NCBI GenBank assembly: GCA_012064385.1
Contig: QRDG01000618.1
Location: 1-64,000 of the forward strand
Direction of reading: 5' to 3'
DNA: 64,000 nt
Origin: Puccinellia tenuiflora
Lineage: Eukaryota; Streptophyta; Magnoliopsida; Poales; Poaceae
Part shown: positions 1-10,853 of the stretch, piece by piece
Numbering within the stretch: the stretch's first letter is position 1
Layout: every line of letters starts with the position of its first letter
Translations under genes and position numbers: made by a program
Notes under the pieces: model-generated
Databases searched by the model: none
What the model was told of the DNA's origin: nothing
Seen by the model: only the letters and a program-made list of their open reading frames with translations

Positions 1-379
1 CGGGAATCGCTCGCTCCGGATGCGGGGTCCGAAACAACGATGGGCGGCGATGTCTTCTTCCTCGATGATGCTTGACAGCTTGAGCACGTCGATGCGGTGG
101 CGTTGCGTCGTCGCTAGTCTCGGGTCCCAGCGGCCCTAGGTGTTCGTCGATGGTGACCTTGTGGCCGACTCGCTCCTTGACGCTGCGGCCGGTTTGCGGC
201 CCGTTCCGGTTGCCGTCTTCACATCGTCCAGCCGGATCGCGGCCGTGATCACGAGGATGCGAGCTAGCGCTCCCCTCGCGGTGAACTCTTGGTTGCTTGT
301 CCTTCGCCCTTTCGCGGCTCGTGGATGACGCCTCAGCGCCTTGCTGGACTTGCGGCTGCATCGTAGCCTGGAGGCGGCC

Positions 380-1057
380 TCATGATGCTCCCGGCTCACT
401 GTTATCTCGGTTTCGCGTTGCTGCCGGTGGCCGCAGCGATAAGCTCCTGGACTTGGCGTGCTTGCTGGCGTAGCTCCTCGCCTTGGAGATGGGGTAGTTC
501 TGCTGCGGCCGCTCCGCATCCTTCATGTTTTGCACCGGGTTGCTGTACTCGGGCAGGATGATGTCCGAATGCTCGTGCGGCTGGCTAGCACGGTTCAGGA
601 CGCCTCCGAGATCCCCTCCTTTGCGTCGGACTTCATTCAGCTTCTCCGTGTTGCCTCTTGAAGGCTCGAAACCGTGGACGGTGTTGTACTCGCGCATCAT
701 AGCGTTGAGTCGGCGCTGCGTTGATGCGAGGTGAAGAACCTTGTCGTATATCTGTTGACGCATCCTCTCGAGTTCAGCTGCCGCCTTGACTGGATCTGCA
801 CCCGGCGCGATGGGGATGCTTAGCATCTCGAAGTCGGCCTCTATATTGCGCTGGAAACGAGAAGGTTCGCCAGCTTCATGAACAGTAGCGGTGGCGGAGC
901 CTCCTGCCGCCGCGTGCTCGACCATGTGCACCTCGGCGTAGACGTTGAGCTTGGCGACGTCGCGGTCCGCGTCGCCGGAGTTGAGGTAGCCGAAGGCGGA
1001 GTCGTCGTTGTAGGTGCTGGCGTCGAAGATCGAAGGAGCCAAGCTCGAGTAGACCAC
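380..1057 (-). pseudogene. gag-like N-terminal ORF of element A
   Basis: A 225-codon ORF starts about 215 bases inside the primer-binding site, the place where a Gypsy gag begins. The N-terminal third is acidic and alanine-rich. The middle (residues about 75-125) is a charged helix containing a run such as LERMRQQIYDKVLHLAS, compatible with the coiled-coil leader of grass Gypsy gag proteins. The reading then stops at 380, and the residues 1-379 region continues basic, low-complexity coding in another frame (136-519), suggesting a frameshift. No capsid core or zinc knuckle is reached before the window ends. I call it gag by position more than by homology. Confidence 0.45.
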
Positions 1058-1271
1058 CTCCGGGTACTCCTGGGCGCGACGGCGACGTAGACGTGGAAAT
1101 CGCCAAGCGTGACGACCATGCCTCCGCTGGTGACGTCCACGTCGGCGAAGCTGTTGGTGTTGTCGAGGACGCAGCCGATCGAGCCGATGGAGAGCACGAG
1201 GCCGGAGACGATCCGCCGATCATCTACAGTCCGGGATCCCGCGCAGAACGTGACTCCGCTCGCCGTGAGCC

Positions 1272-1288
1272 CCACGGTGGGCGCCAAA
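1272..1288 (-). other. Primer-binding site of element A
   Basis: Immediately inside the LTR the minus strand reads TTTGGCGCCCACCGTGG, the TGGCGCC-type tRNA-primed binding site common in plant Gypsy elements. It fixes the orientation of element A as minus and its 5' LTR as the right-hand one. Confidence 0.75.
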
Positions 1289-1955
1289 TGTCGTGGTGGG
1301 TTGCATGGCATATCCATCAGAGATGGAAAAGATTGTGGGGCAGGCGACGATGGATGCTCGCGCGGGATTGGGCAACAAGCACGCAAACACATGCTAGTTA
1401 CCCAGCTTCGGGGCCCTCTTGTGGAGGTAACACCCCTACGTCCTGCTCTTCTTGTTCTTATTGCTTGATCACAGAATCGGGCTACAAAGGTGCTCCTAGA
1501 GCTGTTTCGGGTGGCAGCCGGCTGGAGATCCTAGCAGGCTGGAGGTTGAAGATGATGCTATGCGTGCCTGTCTATACGTGTCTGATCCCCTCGATTGCTA
1601 TGGCCCCGCGCAGGAGGCTCTAGCCCGCTTTATATAGGCAGCGGGCTAGGTTTTGGGTTACAGGGAAGTTACATGTTTGCCCCTATGACATCACTACGGT
1701 TTCGGGCCGGCTGGAGCTTGTTGTCATGATTCGGTACAGGAGATGCCCGACAGCGAGTACTATTCACCAGGAGCAGTTACGTGATCCGGGCCCACCCGTA
1801 CGGAGTTGTCGGTTGTTCACGTCCGGCTCCAGCCCAGCCGGATGTCTGCATCCAGGTAGATCCAGGCGGCCTGCTTCAGGCGGCTGGCTTCAGGCGGCAC
1901 TTGGAGTCTTGAAGAAATGGACCTCCTTGGGATATCCGGGGTTCATATCCCGACA
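1289..1955 (-). repeat. 5' LTR of element A (667 bp)
   Basis: The minus strand begins TGTCGGGATATGAACCCC at 1955 and ends ...CCACGACA at 1289, giving the TG...CA termini of an LTR. The inner end is followed by a primer-binding site. The outer end interrupts an integrase reading frame at 1956. The matching 3' LTR is not in the window, so insertion age cannot be judged here. Confidence 0.8.
1629..1636 (-). promoter_or_regulatory. TATA box of element A LTR
   Basis: The minus strand reads TATATAAA inside the LTR, about 340 bases from the primer-binding site side. Its position is right for the U3 promoter that starts the genomic RNA of the element. Confidence 0.5.
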
Positions 1956-2347
1956 CCCAAACTGCGAACGGCCAAGTGATAGGAATAGTTCTGAGTTCTT
2001 GGGCTGGCACGTGGTCTTGTCGTGGGTACCATTGGCATCCATCACAAACTCGTACTATCTTTTCTACGTCTAAATGTGCGGTTAACCAAAAGAACCCGTG
2101 TCTGAAAGCTTTTGACACCAAGGATCTAGTGGATGCATGATGACCACAATCACATGCGTGGATTTCTTGCAAGATTTGCCTGCCTTCATCTGGAGACACA
2201 CATCTCTGGTAGACTCCAGTGGCACTCCTTCTATACAACTCGCCATCAATGACTGTGTAGGACTTGCACCATCTGATGAGTTGTCTCTGTTTGACTTCAT
2301 CCTCTGGTAGTTCACCTCGGAGGAGATATGCAAGGTAGGGCTCTGTC
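1956..2347 (-). pseudogene. Element B: integrase zinc-binding fragment of a Gypsy polyprotein
   Basis: An open minus-strand segment encodes the region linking RNase H to the integrase of a Gypsy element. Visible landmarks are a GELYRRS segment, a GHHASTRSL histidine pair and a CDGC cysteine pair, which form the HHCC zinc site, followed by ITWPFAVW just before the catalytic core. The catalytic DDE core is missing because element A inserted after FAVW at the left. The right end is cut exactly at the LTR of element C. The fragment resembles element C's own integrase but is clearly diverged from it, so it is a separate, older element. It is the target site shared by A and C. Confidence 0.75.
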
Positions 2348-2698
2348 TGTCGGAGAACTGTCCCAAGAACTGGGTGTGTCTCAATGAGTAAGGAATCGAG
2401 TAAGGGGCTGAACACGGAATCAAACAACCCTCAACGTGCCTCGGCGACAGAGCTCGTCGAGAATCGCTGCGGGACGGCACTACAGAGATGAACGCACGAT
2501 GTTACCAGGTTCAGGGCCCTCTTGGAGAGGTAAAACCCCTATGTCCTGCCTTGGTTATATTGTGCTTGCTTGGAGAGGTTTTAGTACAAAGAGAGCTTGG
2601 CGAGCTTGAGGTGGCCAACAATGGCTAACCCTAGATCTCGGATCTGGACCTAAAAGCCAACCAGGATCGAACCCTTTGCCCGAACGTGCTCCCCCTCC

Positions 2699-2705
2699 TT
2701 TTATA
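2699..2705 (-). promoter_or_regulatory. TATA box in element C 3' LTR
   Basis: The minus strand reads TATAAAA in an LTR position about 350 bases from the U5 end. The same box is conserved in the other LTR at 13697-13703, supporting it as the U3 promoter. Confidence 0.55.
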
Positions 2706-3238
2706 GATGTCTTGGGCCTCTTCCCCCAAATATCTTGGCGGGAAGGGTTACCATATGGCGACGAAGGAGGAGGACGGGTGCACGATAAAGGTAGAGTTCA
2801 TGGACTCGGTCCATGGCAGGGAGCGGCGTCACCAAAGCTGGAAAAGGCCACCGTCCAGCCAGGACGGTGGGCTGGCTCTGCTGAGGTCGGGAGGTGCCCC
2901 ACGGTGACGTCGCCCTTGGAGCGTAGCGGCAGACGGTCCCCTTATCACCGAAATGGCTAGTCTTGTGGCTCCTTTGCTTGGTGCAGCATTGTTGACTGCT
3001 TTATACACGAGAACGGCAACTGCGGCGCTGCCGTCACCGCGCGCAGGCGCGGTCATCACCGCGCGCTGGCGCGCCCGTGACTCTGCGGAGGGTGCAGAGC
3101 CCATGTGCGCTCTGCCGCGGAGGCAGAGCTGGCTTCGTGAGGAAGGAAACCCCCGCGAGGCTGGGGGCCTCGCCGAGCCCTTTGACTTGATCCTTGGCAG
3201 AATCGAGGGCAGCGTCTGAGATGCCCTCTCGAAGAGAG

Positions 3239-3307
3239 GTCCCTCGCGAGGGGAAAAACCCTCGCGAGGAGGAGAGGTCCCTCGCGAGGGGAAAAACCCT
3301 CGCGAGG
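3239..3307. repeat. 38-bp tandem duplication of CG-rich palindromes in U3 of element C
   Basis: A 38-bp unit beginning GTCCCTCGCGAGGGG is repeated from 3277 with only the spacer altered. Each unit holds two copies of the self-complementary core CCTCGCGAGG or CCCTCGCGAGGG. The tract lies upstream of the TATA box on the minus strand, where enhancer-like repeats are usual in LTRs. Confidence 0.7.
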
Positions 3308-3644
3308 CTCGCCAGGCTTGGAGAGCCTGGTCCTTAGCGAAATCTTCTGAAGAATGTTGTGGGCCCTGGCAGGCCGGCCCGTGGTACCCTGGTTTCCACT
3401 GTGCCGAAGTAGCCCCCGGGCCCTCGATGGGCACGCCGAAGCCCATGGATGCAGGTGAAGCGTCGGTGGCCCAATGATGCCTGCCGGGGCCGCGACACGT
3501 GGGGCGCAGCGGTTGCGCCCAAGGCCACGATCTCCTCGGCTTCAACGGGCGACCCGGTGGGGCCCGCCACGTCCCTGGTAACTGGCCAATAAAGCCTGCG
3601 CGCGCAGATGGCGCCCATCACTGCGTCCATTACTCCGCCGCACA

Positions 3645-3653
3645 CTTCCCCCA
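3645..3653 (-). other. Polypurine tract of element C
   Basis: The minus strand reads TTTGGGGGAAG directly before the TG of the 3' LTR. It would prime plus-strand DNA synthesis and defines the inner edge of the LTR. Confidence 0.6.
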
Positions 3654-3708
3654 AATGCCTCCTTCTTCCCAGAGCGCACCACCTCCAAGGTCTCCTTCTC
3701 CTGCGACC

Positions 3709-6158
3709 ATGGCGCCCAAGAAAGCAACCGCCTCCCAGAAAGGCAAGGCTACGATGCAGGCCGGCAAGTCCGCGTCGGCGCCGCGGAGCACTGAACCCCA
3801 GGGGGAGCTGCCGAGGTCCCGCATCACCTCGGCGGCGATTAAAAAGGTGCGCCACCTGGCGGCCGCGAAGACCAACGAGCTCGGCGCCACAAGCATGGAG
3901 CCGGCCGGCAGCAGCGAACTCTGCGCGGGGTACTACCCCATCTTCCTTCACACCCTCTATGTCGGTCTCGTTCCTCCTTTCTCCAGCTTCCTCATGGGGA
4001 TTTTGGAGGCATACCAGATTCAACTCCTCCATCTTCATCCCAATTCCATCCTCATCCTCTCCATCTTCGCCTATCTCTGCGAGGCGTACGTCGGTATCCG
4101 CCCTTCTGTGGACCTCTTCCACAGCTTCTACGCACTCCGGTCCACCGCACAGAACGAGCGGACCGGATGCGTCTCCTTCCATATCGCCGACGCCAGGAGC
4201 AAGAACTACATCCCCATCGCGTGGTGCGGTGAGAATGCCATCACCAAGGTGACAAAGAAGATGGAGGACTTCCGCCAACGGTGGTTCTTCGTCGACACCA
4301 AGACGTCCAACCACCTCCTGGATATACCCGTGGCGCCCCCGAAGAAGTGGGCGCGCTGGGCGAGCGGGGGCTTTGTGGGCCCAAAGCTTGACGCGGTGTA
4401 CGAGTGCATACGGGGGCTCCGCGAGTTCGGGCTCACCGGCCAGATGGTGGCGAAGGACTTCACGAGGCGCCTCATCGCCCCCCTCCAGTGGCATTTAGAG
4501 CCGATGTGGGCGTACACGGGCCTGGGGGATGGGATGCGCCTGTGCACAGACAGCTTCACTCCGGAGGTGTTGAGCCAGGTCATGGGGGTTCTCTTCGCCA
4601 CGGCGGCCATCCCATCCCTAGCCGTCGACGATGCCCGGCCGCTCTTCACCTTTGTGGAAGAGAGCATGCGCGACCACCAAAGAGGCCTGCCCAGATTCGA
4701 CGAATGGGGCATCGTGCCGAGGGACACTGCGGGAGCCGCGCCGCCACGCGGTTCGCCGCAGCTCCGTTTTCAGCCAGGCGCGACGGACGCTCGACGAGCT
4801 GGAGACGCAATATGCCGAAGAGGAGCTTGCCAGGGCGGAGGAGCGGGCGAGGCTTGACGAAGCCTGGGTCCTCCTCCGCGAGAGTGTGGAGAGCTGCCGC
4901 CGACAGGATGCAGCGGCCCGGGCGGCGCGTGAAGAGGCGATGCGCTTCGCCAAGGAGACCCGCGACAGCGTGAAGCGGGAGGCGGCGGAGACCATGGAGC
5001 AGCTAGACGCCGCGCGGGAGGCGCTCGAGGCGGAAACCGCCTCTAAGCAACAGGAGGTCTTGGCCGTAGAGCAAAAGTTTATCACGGACTCCAAAGTTGT
5101 CGAGGACAGCTTGAAGGAGCTCCGCAAGAGGCTGGATGCTCGCAAGAAACAGCTGACGCAGCGCGAGGCGGAGCTGATGCGATGCGAGGGAGAGCTCTCC
5201 CCCCGCGAGGAGGAACTGCGCCGACACGAGGAGCAGGCCCAGCAGCTTGAGAAGGACCAGGCCACCCGCAAGGAGGGACTGCTGGCTCGCGAGAGCCGGG
5301 TGGCCCAGGACGAGGCCTCCTACGCGGAGCGCCTCGCGAAGGCCAACGCCAGCCTCGAGGCGAAGGAGAAGAAACTGAAGGAGGAGGCCGACGACAGGGT
5401 CAAGCTCATCCGTCAAGATCTCTCCAAGGATTTTGGCGAGAAGGTCAAGAAGCAGGAGGAGCGCTTCACGACGAAACGCAATGAGCTCCAAAACCGCATC
5501 AAGGGGCTCGAGAAGGAGGAGAAGCAGATGGCTTCCCGCCTTAAGAGCGCCAGGGATGCCCAGGCTCACGCGGAAGAGAAGGCCGCCGCCCTGGAGAAGG
5601 ACCTGAGCGAGCTCCACCAGCAGGTGGGGCCGGTTGCGGACCTCGTGGAGGAGGCACAGCGCAACGCGCAGATCGGCCGAACCATGTCACGCCAGCGCCA
5701 GCGCATGCTCCAAGACCTGGTGCTCCGTGCGCGCGCCGTTGGGGACCATCTGGGGACCGAGGTCCCCTCCTTCGCCGCAGGGGGGGAACGACGACGAAGC
5801 CGGGTATGCGTTCTTCTTCGAGCAATTCCTCGCGAAACTTGAAAAGACCGCGAAGGACCTCGACGACCGCGTCGTGGAGGAGAGCTGCGATCTCCTCGTC
5901 CTCGCCACCTGCCGCATCTTTGCCAACCTCGCGAGGCTCCAGCCTTCCCTCGACCTCGAGTCCATGACGGCGCCCGTCAATCTCAGCAGCCGTGTCGCGC
6001 TGAGCGACAGAATGCGGAAGGCCGCCGAGGAGTACGCCAAGAAATTCGACCATGTCGAGGTAGAGGACGACGAGGACGATGGCGAGGAGGACGCCGCAGG
6101 GGAGGAGGAAAACGCCGTGGCGGACGACGTGGGCACCTCAGGAGGCCCGATGGCCTAA
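3709..6158 (+). pseudogene. Antisense accessory ORF of element C: putative gypsy-type transposon domain plus long coiled coil
   Basis: This ORF lies on the strand opposite to gag-pol, starting 64 bases inside the 3' LTR. I chose the ATG at 3709 (context CGACCATGG); an in-frame ATG at 3655 is also possible. Residues about 75-160 carry the pattern PPFSSFLMGILE, LHPNSILILSIFAYLCEA and IRPSVDLFHSF, which I recognise as the family annotated as putative gypsy-type transposon (Transposase_28). A long charged helix with many E, K, R and A residues (about 4780-5700) predicts a coiled coil, and an acidic tail ends at 6158. The frame changes twice, near 4735 and again at a run of seven G near 5780, so this copy is broken. 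Function is unknown for the family. Such extra ORFs are known from some Tat-lineage elements. Confidence 0.75.
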
Positions 6159-7423
6159 GCTCCCTCCTGCAGCTGGATGTGCATGGGGCACATATTATCT
6201 TAGCATTTTGTTTGCAAACCTTGTAAAAAAGACTTGTTTAAGCTTTATTTGAATGCGCTTGTGAATATCCCTCGGGAGGCTTTTATCTTTCCCTTCATGT
6301 CTTTTTTCGCTCTACGTCTTAGGACCCTCTCTTAGCACTACACCACCGCCGCTTCGTTATGTGAGAGTCAGGGATCCACAAGGCCGGGGAGTGCGTGAGG
6401 CCTCGAGAAGTAAGAGCTCCCGAGGCGCGATGCTCGGGGCTCCCCTTTAACGCGCAAGCAGCCCGTGAGGCATAGGAGAGAGAAAAGAGGCTCGAGGGAC
6501 AAAAACCAGCGAAAGGAATTTTAACCAAGTGTTTGGACTTAGCTTCGCGAGGCTTTTTTTGCCTTGGAGAGGGTGTTGGTTCCCTGACGAGGCGTTTTTG
6601 CCTTGGAGAGGGTGTTGGTTCCCTGACGAGGCGTTTTTCTTCCGAGATTGCCTGAGGCTTGTTTTGAATCTGCTTTCCTGCATTTGGACAGATAGGCATA
6701 CCCACAAGCAATACATAGCTAGACAACTTATGCGTGCTCGTAGGTTCCTTCATGTGTGTCTCACGAGGAGAACAGGCACCAAGGTCCTTGGTGAGTTGAC
6801 GTGCACGGGAGCCAGCCCATGACTTCAGAACTCCTTGGGAGTTGACGTACATGAGAGCTGGCCCGTGAGTTCACAGCTCGGATCCCTTGGGTTTGAGGCG
6901 CTGCTGGGATGCTCCCAAGGCACAGGCACCATGCTCAGCCCCCGCTCACGTGATACACAGGAGGGATCATACGAGCAAGTATGAAAAAGCAATAACATAA
7001 CTGCTTACCGAAGCAACAACATATGCTGGCGCGAAGCGCAAAGGTTCAAAGTGACCTGAAACAAGGGTTCATTACACTGGCGTGGCCAGAAATACAAAAT
7101 CCGCCATGTCTAGGCATGGGGTTCCACATGGAGTGGCTGAGACTCTCGCGGCCTGAGGCGACGCATGTAGAGAGAGCTCATAGAGGAGGCCCCTATGCGG
7201 GGGTGGCTTCGAGAGCCTGCGGTCCACCATGGCTGGGCATGGGGATCCACCTCGCCAAGGCATGATGCTTGAAGAAGTCACCTTGCCGAGGCGTGGTGGC
7301 TTGGGAGTCTTCTCGAACAGCCCGTGGCAACGTATAGTAGAGAGGGGAGCCCGAAGTTTTTCCTCGTGGAGGATGATGGCGCAAGGCTCTCCCTTGATGC
7401 AAAAAATTGCTCGTCGAGGACGA
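6159..7423. other. Non-coding spacer between accessory ORF and pol of element C
   Basis: No coding region was supported here. The two coding units of element C converge on this 1.3-kb spacer, so transcripts from both strands would end in or cross it. It contains a 39-bp tandem duplication (6557-6636) and otherwise unremarkable sequence. Confidence 0.6.
6557..6636. repeat. 39-bp tandem duplication
   Basis: A unit containing GCCTTGGAGAGGGTGTTGG occurs twice in a row with a 39-bp period and essentially no divergence, suggesting a recent slippage or duplication. Confidence 0.85.
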
Positions 7424-9224
7424 TTAGGGGTAGAACTTCCGCAGGTGCTGGATGTTCCAGGGGTTGGCGACGGGGATGCCGTCCTCTGTCTCGAGCCGCG
7501 CGGAGCCAGGCCTGGCGATGTGCACGACCCTATAGGGTCCTTCCCACATTGGCGAGAGCTTGTGGAGGCCTGCCCTGGAGAGGATTCTCCTCAAGACAAG
7601 GTCTCCTGCTTTGAGAGTGCGCGGGCGGATGTGGTGGCTGTGGTAGCGACGGAGGTCTTGCTGGTACATTGCCGCTCTCAGGGCCGCATTGCGGCGGAGC
7701 CCCTCGAGCAGTAGCAGGTCGTTGTTGCGGAGTTCGTCCAGCTCAGCCTCCTTGAAGGCCAAGACTCGTGGAGAGCCGTGGGTGATCTCGCTGGGGAGAA
7801 CGGCTTACAGCACCATAGACGAGGGAGAACGGCGTCTCACCAGTTGGCTTTGTTGGCGTGGTGCGGATGGACCAGAGTACCGAGGGGAGCTCATCGATCC
7901 AGTGCTTGCCGCTGGCCTTGAGGCGGTTGAAGCTTCTCGTCTTGAGGCCTTTGAGCACCTCGGCGTTGGCTCGCTCAGCCTGCCCGTTGCTTCGTGGGTG
8001 CGCCACCGAGGCGTAACAGATTTGGGCGCCGAGGCTGCCGCAGTAGGACTTGAAGGCGCCGCTGATGAATTGTGAGCTGTTGTCGGTGATGATGCGGTTA
8101 GGCATGCCAAAGCGGCAGACCAAGCTCCTGATGAATTTCACCGCTGATTTCGCCGGGATGGTGCGCACGGGTTCCACCTCAGGCCACTTGGTGAATTTTT
8201 CGATGGCGACGTAGAGGTAGCGGTAGCCCCCGAGCGCTCGCGGGAAGGGTCCCAGGAGGTCCAGCCCCCAGACCGCGAATGGCCAGGAGAGCGGGATAGT
8301 TTGGAGTCCTTGCGCGGGCTGGTGGATCTGCTTGGCGTGGAATTGGCAGGCATCGCAGGATTGGACGATTGCGGCTGCATCTTGAAGCACTGAAGACCAG
8401 TAGAAACCACTCCGGAAGACCTTGCCTGCAAGGGTGCGTGAGGATGAATGGTGGCCGCACTCTCCGCTGTGGATGTCGTGGATGAGCTGGCGGCCTTCCT
8501 CGGCAGGGATGCACCGCAACGCAACCCCATTGGGGCGCTTACGATACAGGTCTCCGTTGTGGAGGTAGTAGGACTTGGCCTGGCGAGCAACCCTTTCGGC
8601 TTCTGCATCTTCTTCGGGGAGGACTCGGTTTTCCAAGTAGCTCTTGATCTCATCGATCCAACCAGTGTCTTGGCGTATCAGGGTCATTAGCAAGCGATTG
8701 CCTGAGGGCAGCCCGTAGTCTGGTGCTCCACTTGATGGGGCTGGTGGGAGCTCCTCGTTGATGCTCATGTTGACCGCTGGTTGCTTGACCGAGGACTTGG
8801 CGAGTCTCTCCTCGAACACTCCAGGCTTCTGGGCTTCCCTTCTTGCTGCTCGCCTGGCGAGTTCGTCTGCTTCTTGGTTTTCTCCTCGTGGGATATACTT
8901 GAGCTCCATGCCCCTGAAGTGCTTCTCGAGTTTGCGTACCTCTTCAAGGTAGTCCACCATGTAGGTGTCCTTAGGCATGTAGCTTTTGTTGGAGAAGTTG
9001 ACGAGGAGCTGAGAATCGCCCTTGATGAGGATGCGCTTGATGCCGAGGGCAATGGCAGCTCTGAGCCTGGCGAGGAGGCCTTCATATTCAGCAATGTTGT
9101 TGGAGACCTTGTCGCTGTCTTTGAAGCACAACTGGACGGCGTAGTAGAGCTTGTCGCCTGTTGATGAGGTGAGGACAGCACCAGCCTCTGCACTCCGGGC
9201 CGCGAAGGCGCCGTCGAAGTGCAT
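7424..9224 (-). pseudogene. Archaeal-type RNase H and integrase of element C
   Basis: The minus frame from 9224 opens with MHFDGAF and continues with NNIAEYEG, IKGDSQLLVN and ENQEADELARRAA. These are the active-site segments of the extra archaeal-type RNase H of Tat elements. The integrase follows: GHHSSSRT and CDACQFH form the HHCC zinc site, and the catalytic acids sit in WGLDLLGPF, IITDNSSQF and NGQAERANAEV. A one-base frameshift near 7805 moves the C-terminal domain into the frame that ends at 7424 in NIQHLRKFYP. An amber stop at 9228-9230 separates the unit from the upstream RT. The domains would cut RNA from RNA/DNA hybrids and join cDNA to the host genome, but this copy cannot make one protein. 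Confidence 0.85.
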
Positions 9225-9227
9225 GGT

Positions 9228-10814
9228 CTAGTAGCTGGGCTCCGTCCCTCCTGAGGCTGTGGCGTCCTCCTCTTGAGGCTCTTCTTCACGCGTGTCCGTC
9301 CATTCGGCCATGAAATCAGCCAGCGCCCTGCCCTTGATGACCCTGGTGGTGTCAAACTCCAGCTCGAAGGGTTGTAGCTCGATGCCCCAGCTTGCCACGC
9401 GATCTGTTGCGTTTGGGTTGCGCAGGACTTGCTCCAGGGGGTACGAGGTGACCACCTTGATGGGGTGACCCTGGAAGTAGTGGCACAATTTCCTGGAGGC
9501 GCTGAGGAGCGAGAAGAGGAGCTTTTGCTGCATGGGGTAGCGCTCGTGAGCGTCCCGCAGCACTGTGCTGACGAAGTACACGGGATGCTCGACGAGGGTA
9601 GTTGTTGACGTGGCAGCGGTTGGCTCCTCTCGAGGCTCGGTGGAGTCCTTGTCGAGGTTTTCTTGAGGCCCCACCTGTAGAGGCTCGGCATGGGGCTGGA
9701 GGCTTGACGAGGCTGCTTCCTTGTCGAGGAGTTCTAGGCTTGGCGAGGCGGAGCTCTGCTTGGCGAGGACTGGCTCTTCCCTTTCAGCCACCAAGACTGC
9801 GCTTGCCGTCTAAGGAGTGGCTGCAAGATACAGCTTCAAAGGCTCGCGGGGGCGTGAGGCAACCATGATGGGTGGGCTCGCCAGGTATTTCTTCAGGTCC
9901 TCGAAGGCCTTTGCTGCTTCAGCGGTCCACTTGAAAGGACCGGACCTCTTCATGATCTTGAAAAAGGGCAGCGCCCACTCGCCGAACTTGGAGATGAAAC
10001 GGCCAAGGTTGGCCATACATCCCGCTAAGCGCTGCATGTCCTTGAGGCGACGAGGAGGCTGCATCTCTTCTATGGCCCTGATCTTGTCGGGGTTTGCTTC
10101 GATGCCGCGATGAGACACCAGGAACCCGAGGAGCTTGCCTGAAGGGACCCCGAAAACGCACTTGGCGGGGTTCAGCTTGATGTTTACCTTGCGCAGGTTG
10201 GCAAAGGTCTCCTCGAGGTCCTTGATGAGCGTGTCCTCTTCGCGGGTCTTGACCACGATGTCGTCGACGTAGGCCTCTGCATTCCTTCCCATTTGAGCCC
10301 CCAAGGCGATCCTCATGAGGCGCTAGAAAGTGGCACCGGCATTTTTCAGGCCGAAGGGCATGCAGACGTAGCAAAACACACCACAAGGGGTGAGAAATGC
10401 TGTCTTCTCCTCGTCCTCCTTCGCCATCTTGATCTGGTGATAGCCTGAGAAGGCATCCAGAAAACAGAGGAGTGCGCAGCCGGCGGTGGAATCCACGATC
10501 TGGTCGATCCTCGGGAGGGGATAGGGGTCCTTGGGGCAGGCTTTGTTGAGGTCGGTGAAGTCGATGCAGAGGCGGCTTCCTCCGGTGTGCTTGGGGACGA
10601 CCACACCATTGGCGAGCCAAGTGGGATGGACAACTTCCTTGATGATGCTGGCTTTCTTCAACTTTTCTACTTCTTGGACGATGAAATCTTGCTTCTCTGG
10701 CGCCTGGCGCCGCGCCTTTTGCTTCACGGGGCGTGCGTTTGGACACACGGCTAAGTGGTGCTCGATCACCTCCCTCGGTACTCCGGACATATCTGACGAT
10801 GTCCATGCGAACAT
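9228..10814 (-). pseudogene. Reverse transcriptase and first RNase H of element C
   Basis: The minus strand encodes the fingers-palm segments (GSRLCIDFTDLNKACPKD, LDAFSGYHQIKM, CMPFGLKNAGATF), the catalytic YVDD in EAYVDDIVVKT, and the connection region with LLGFLVSHRGIEANP. The first RNase H follows and is degenerate, ending in RALADFMAEWTD. The reading frame is the same throughout but is cut by amber codons at 10323-10325 (just after GATF) and 9810-9812. Both sit where conserved glutamine is expected in relatives, by my reading of the family. A further amber at 10854-10856 separates it from protease. Confidence 0.85.
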
Positions 10815-10853
10815 GTCAGAGTTTGCCCTGAGGAAGGCGACGAGCGCACTTTC

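Larger units (their letters stand above)
1..1955 (-). mobile_element. Element A: 5' end of a minus-strand Gypsy retrotransposon
   Basis: Reading on the minus strand, the order is LTR (1955 to 1289), primer-binding site (1288-1272), then a gag-like leader running off the left edge. Only the 5' LTR and the start of gag are present; pol and the 3' LTR would lie to the left of the window. The outer LTR end directly abuts integrase coding sequence of another Gypsy element (B), so A inserted into B. Superfamily is inferred from the TGGCGCC-type primer-binding site and LTR form; no A-encoded enzyme domain is visible to give the lineage. Confidence 0.75.
2348..3644 (-). repeat. 3' LTR of element C (about 1297 bp)
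   Basis: The plus-strand left end TGTCGGAGAACTGTCCC is shared with the right-hand copy at 13345. The inner end is placed at 3644 because the minus strand there reads GGGGGAAG followed by TGTGCGG, i.e. a polypurine tract joined to a TG start. The inner boundary is inferred from that motif, because the other LTR is truncated before this point. Confidence 0.7.

Noticed and set aside
3334..4494. A 386-codon open frame on the minus strand
   Set aside because: It is antisense to the recognised accessory ORF and composed mostly of Arg/Gly/His low-complexity sequence; no domain.
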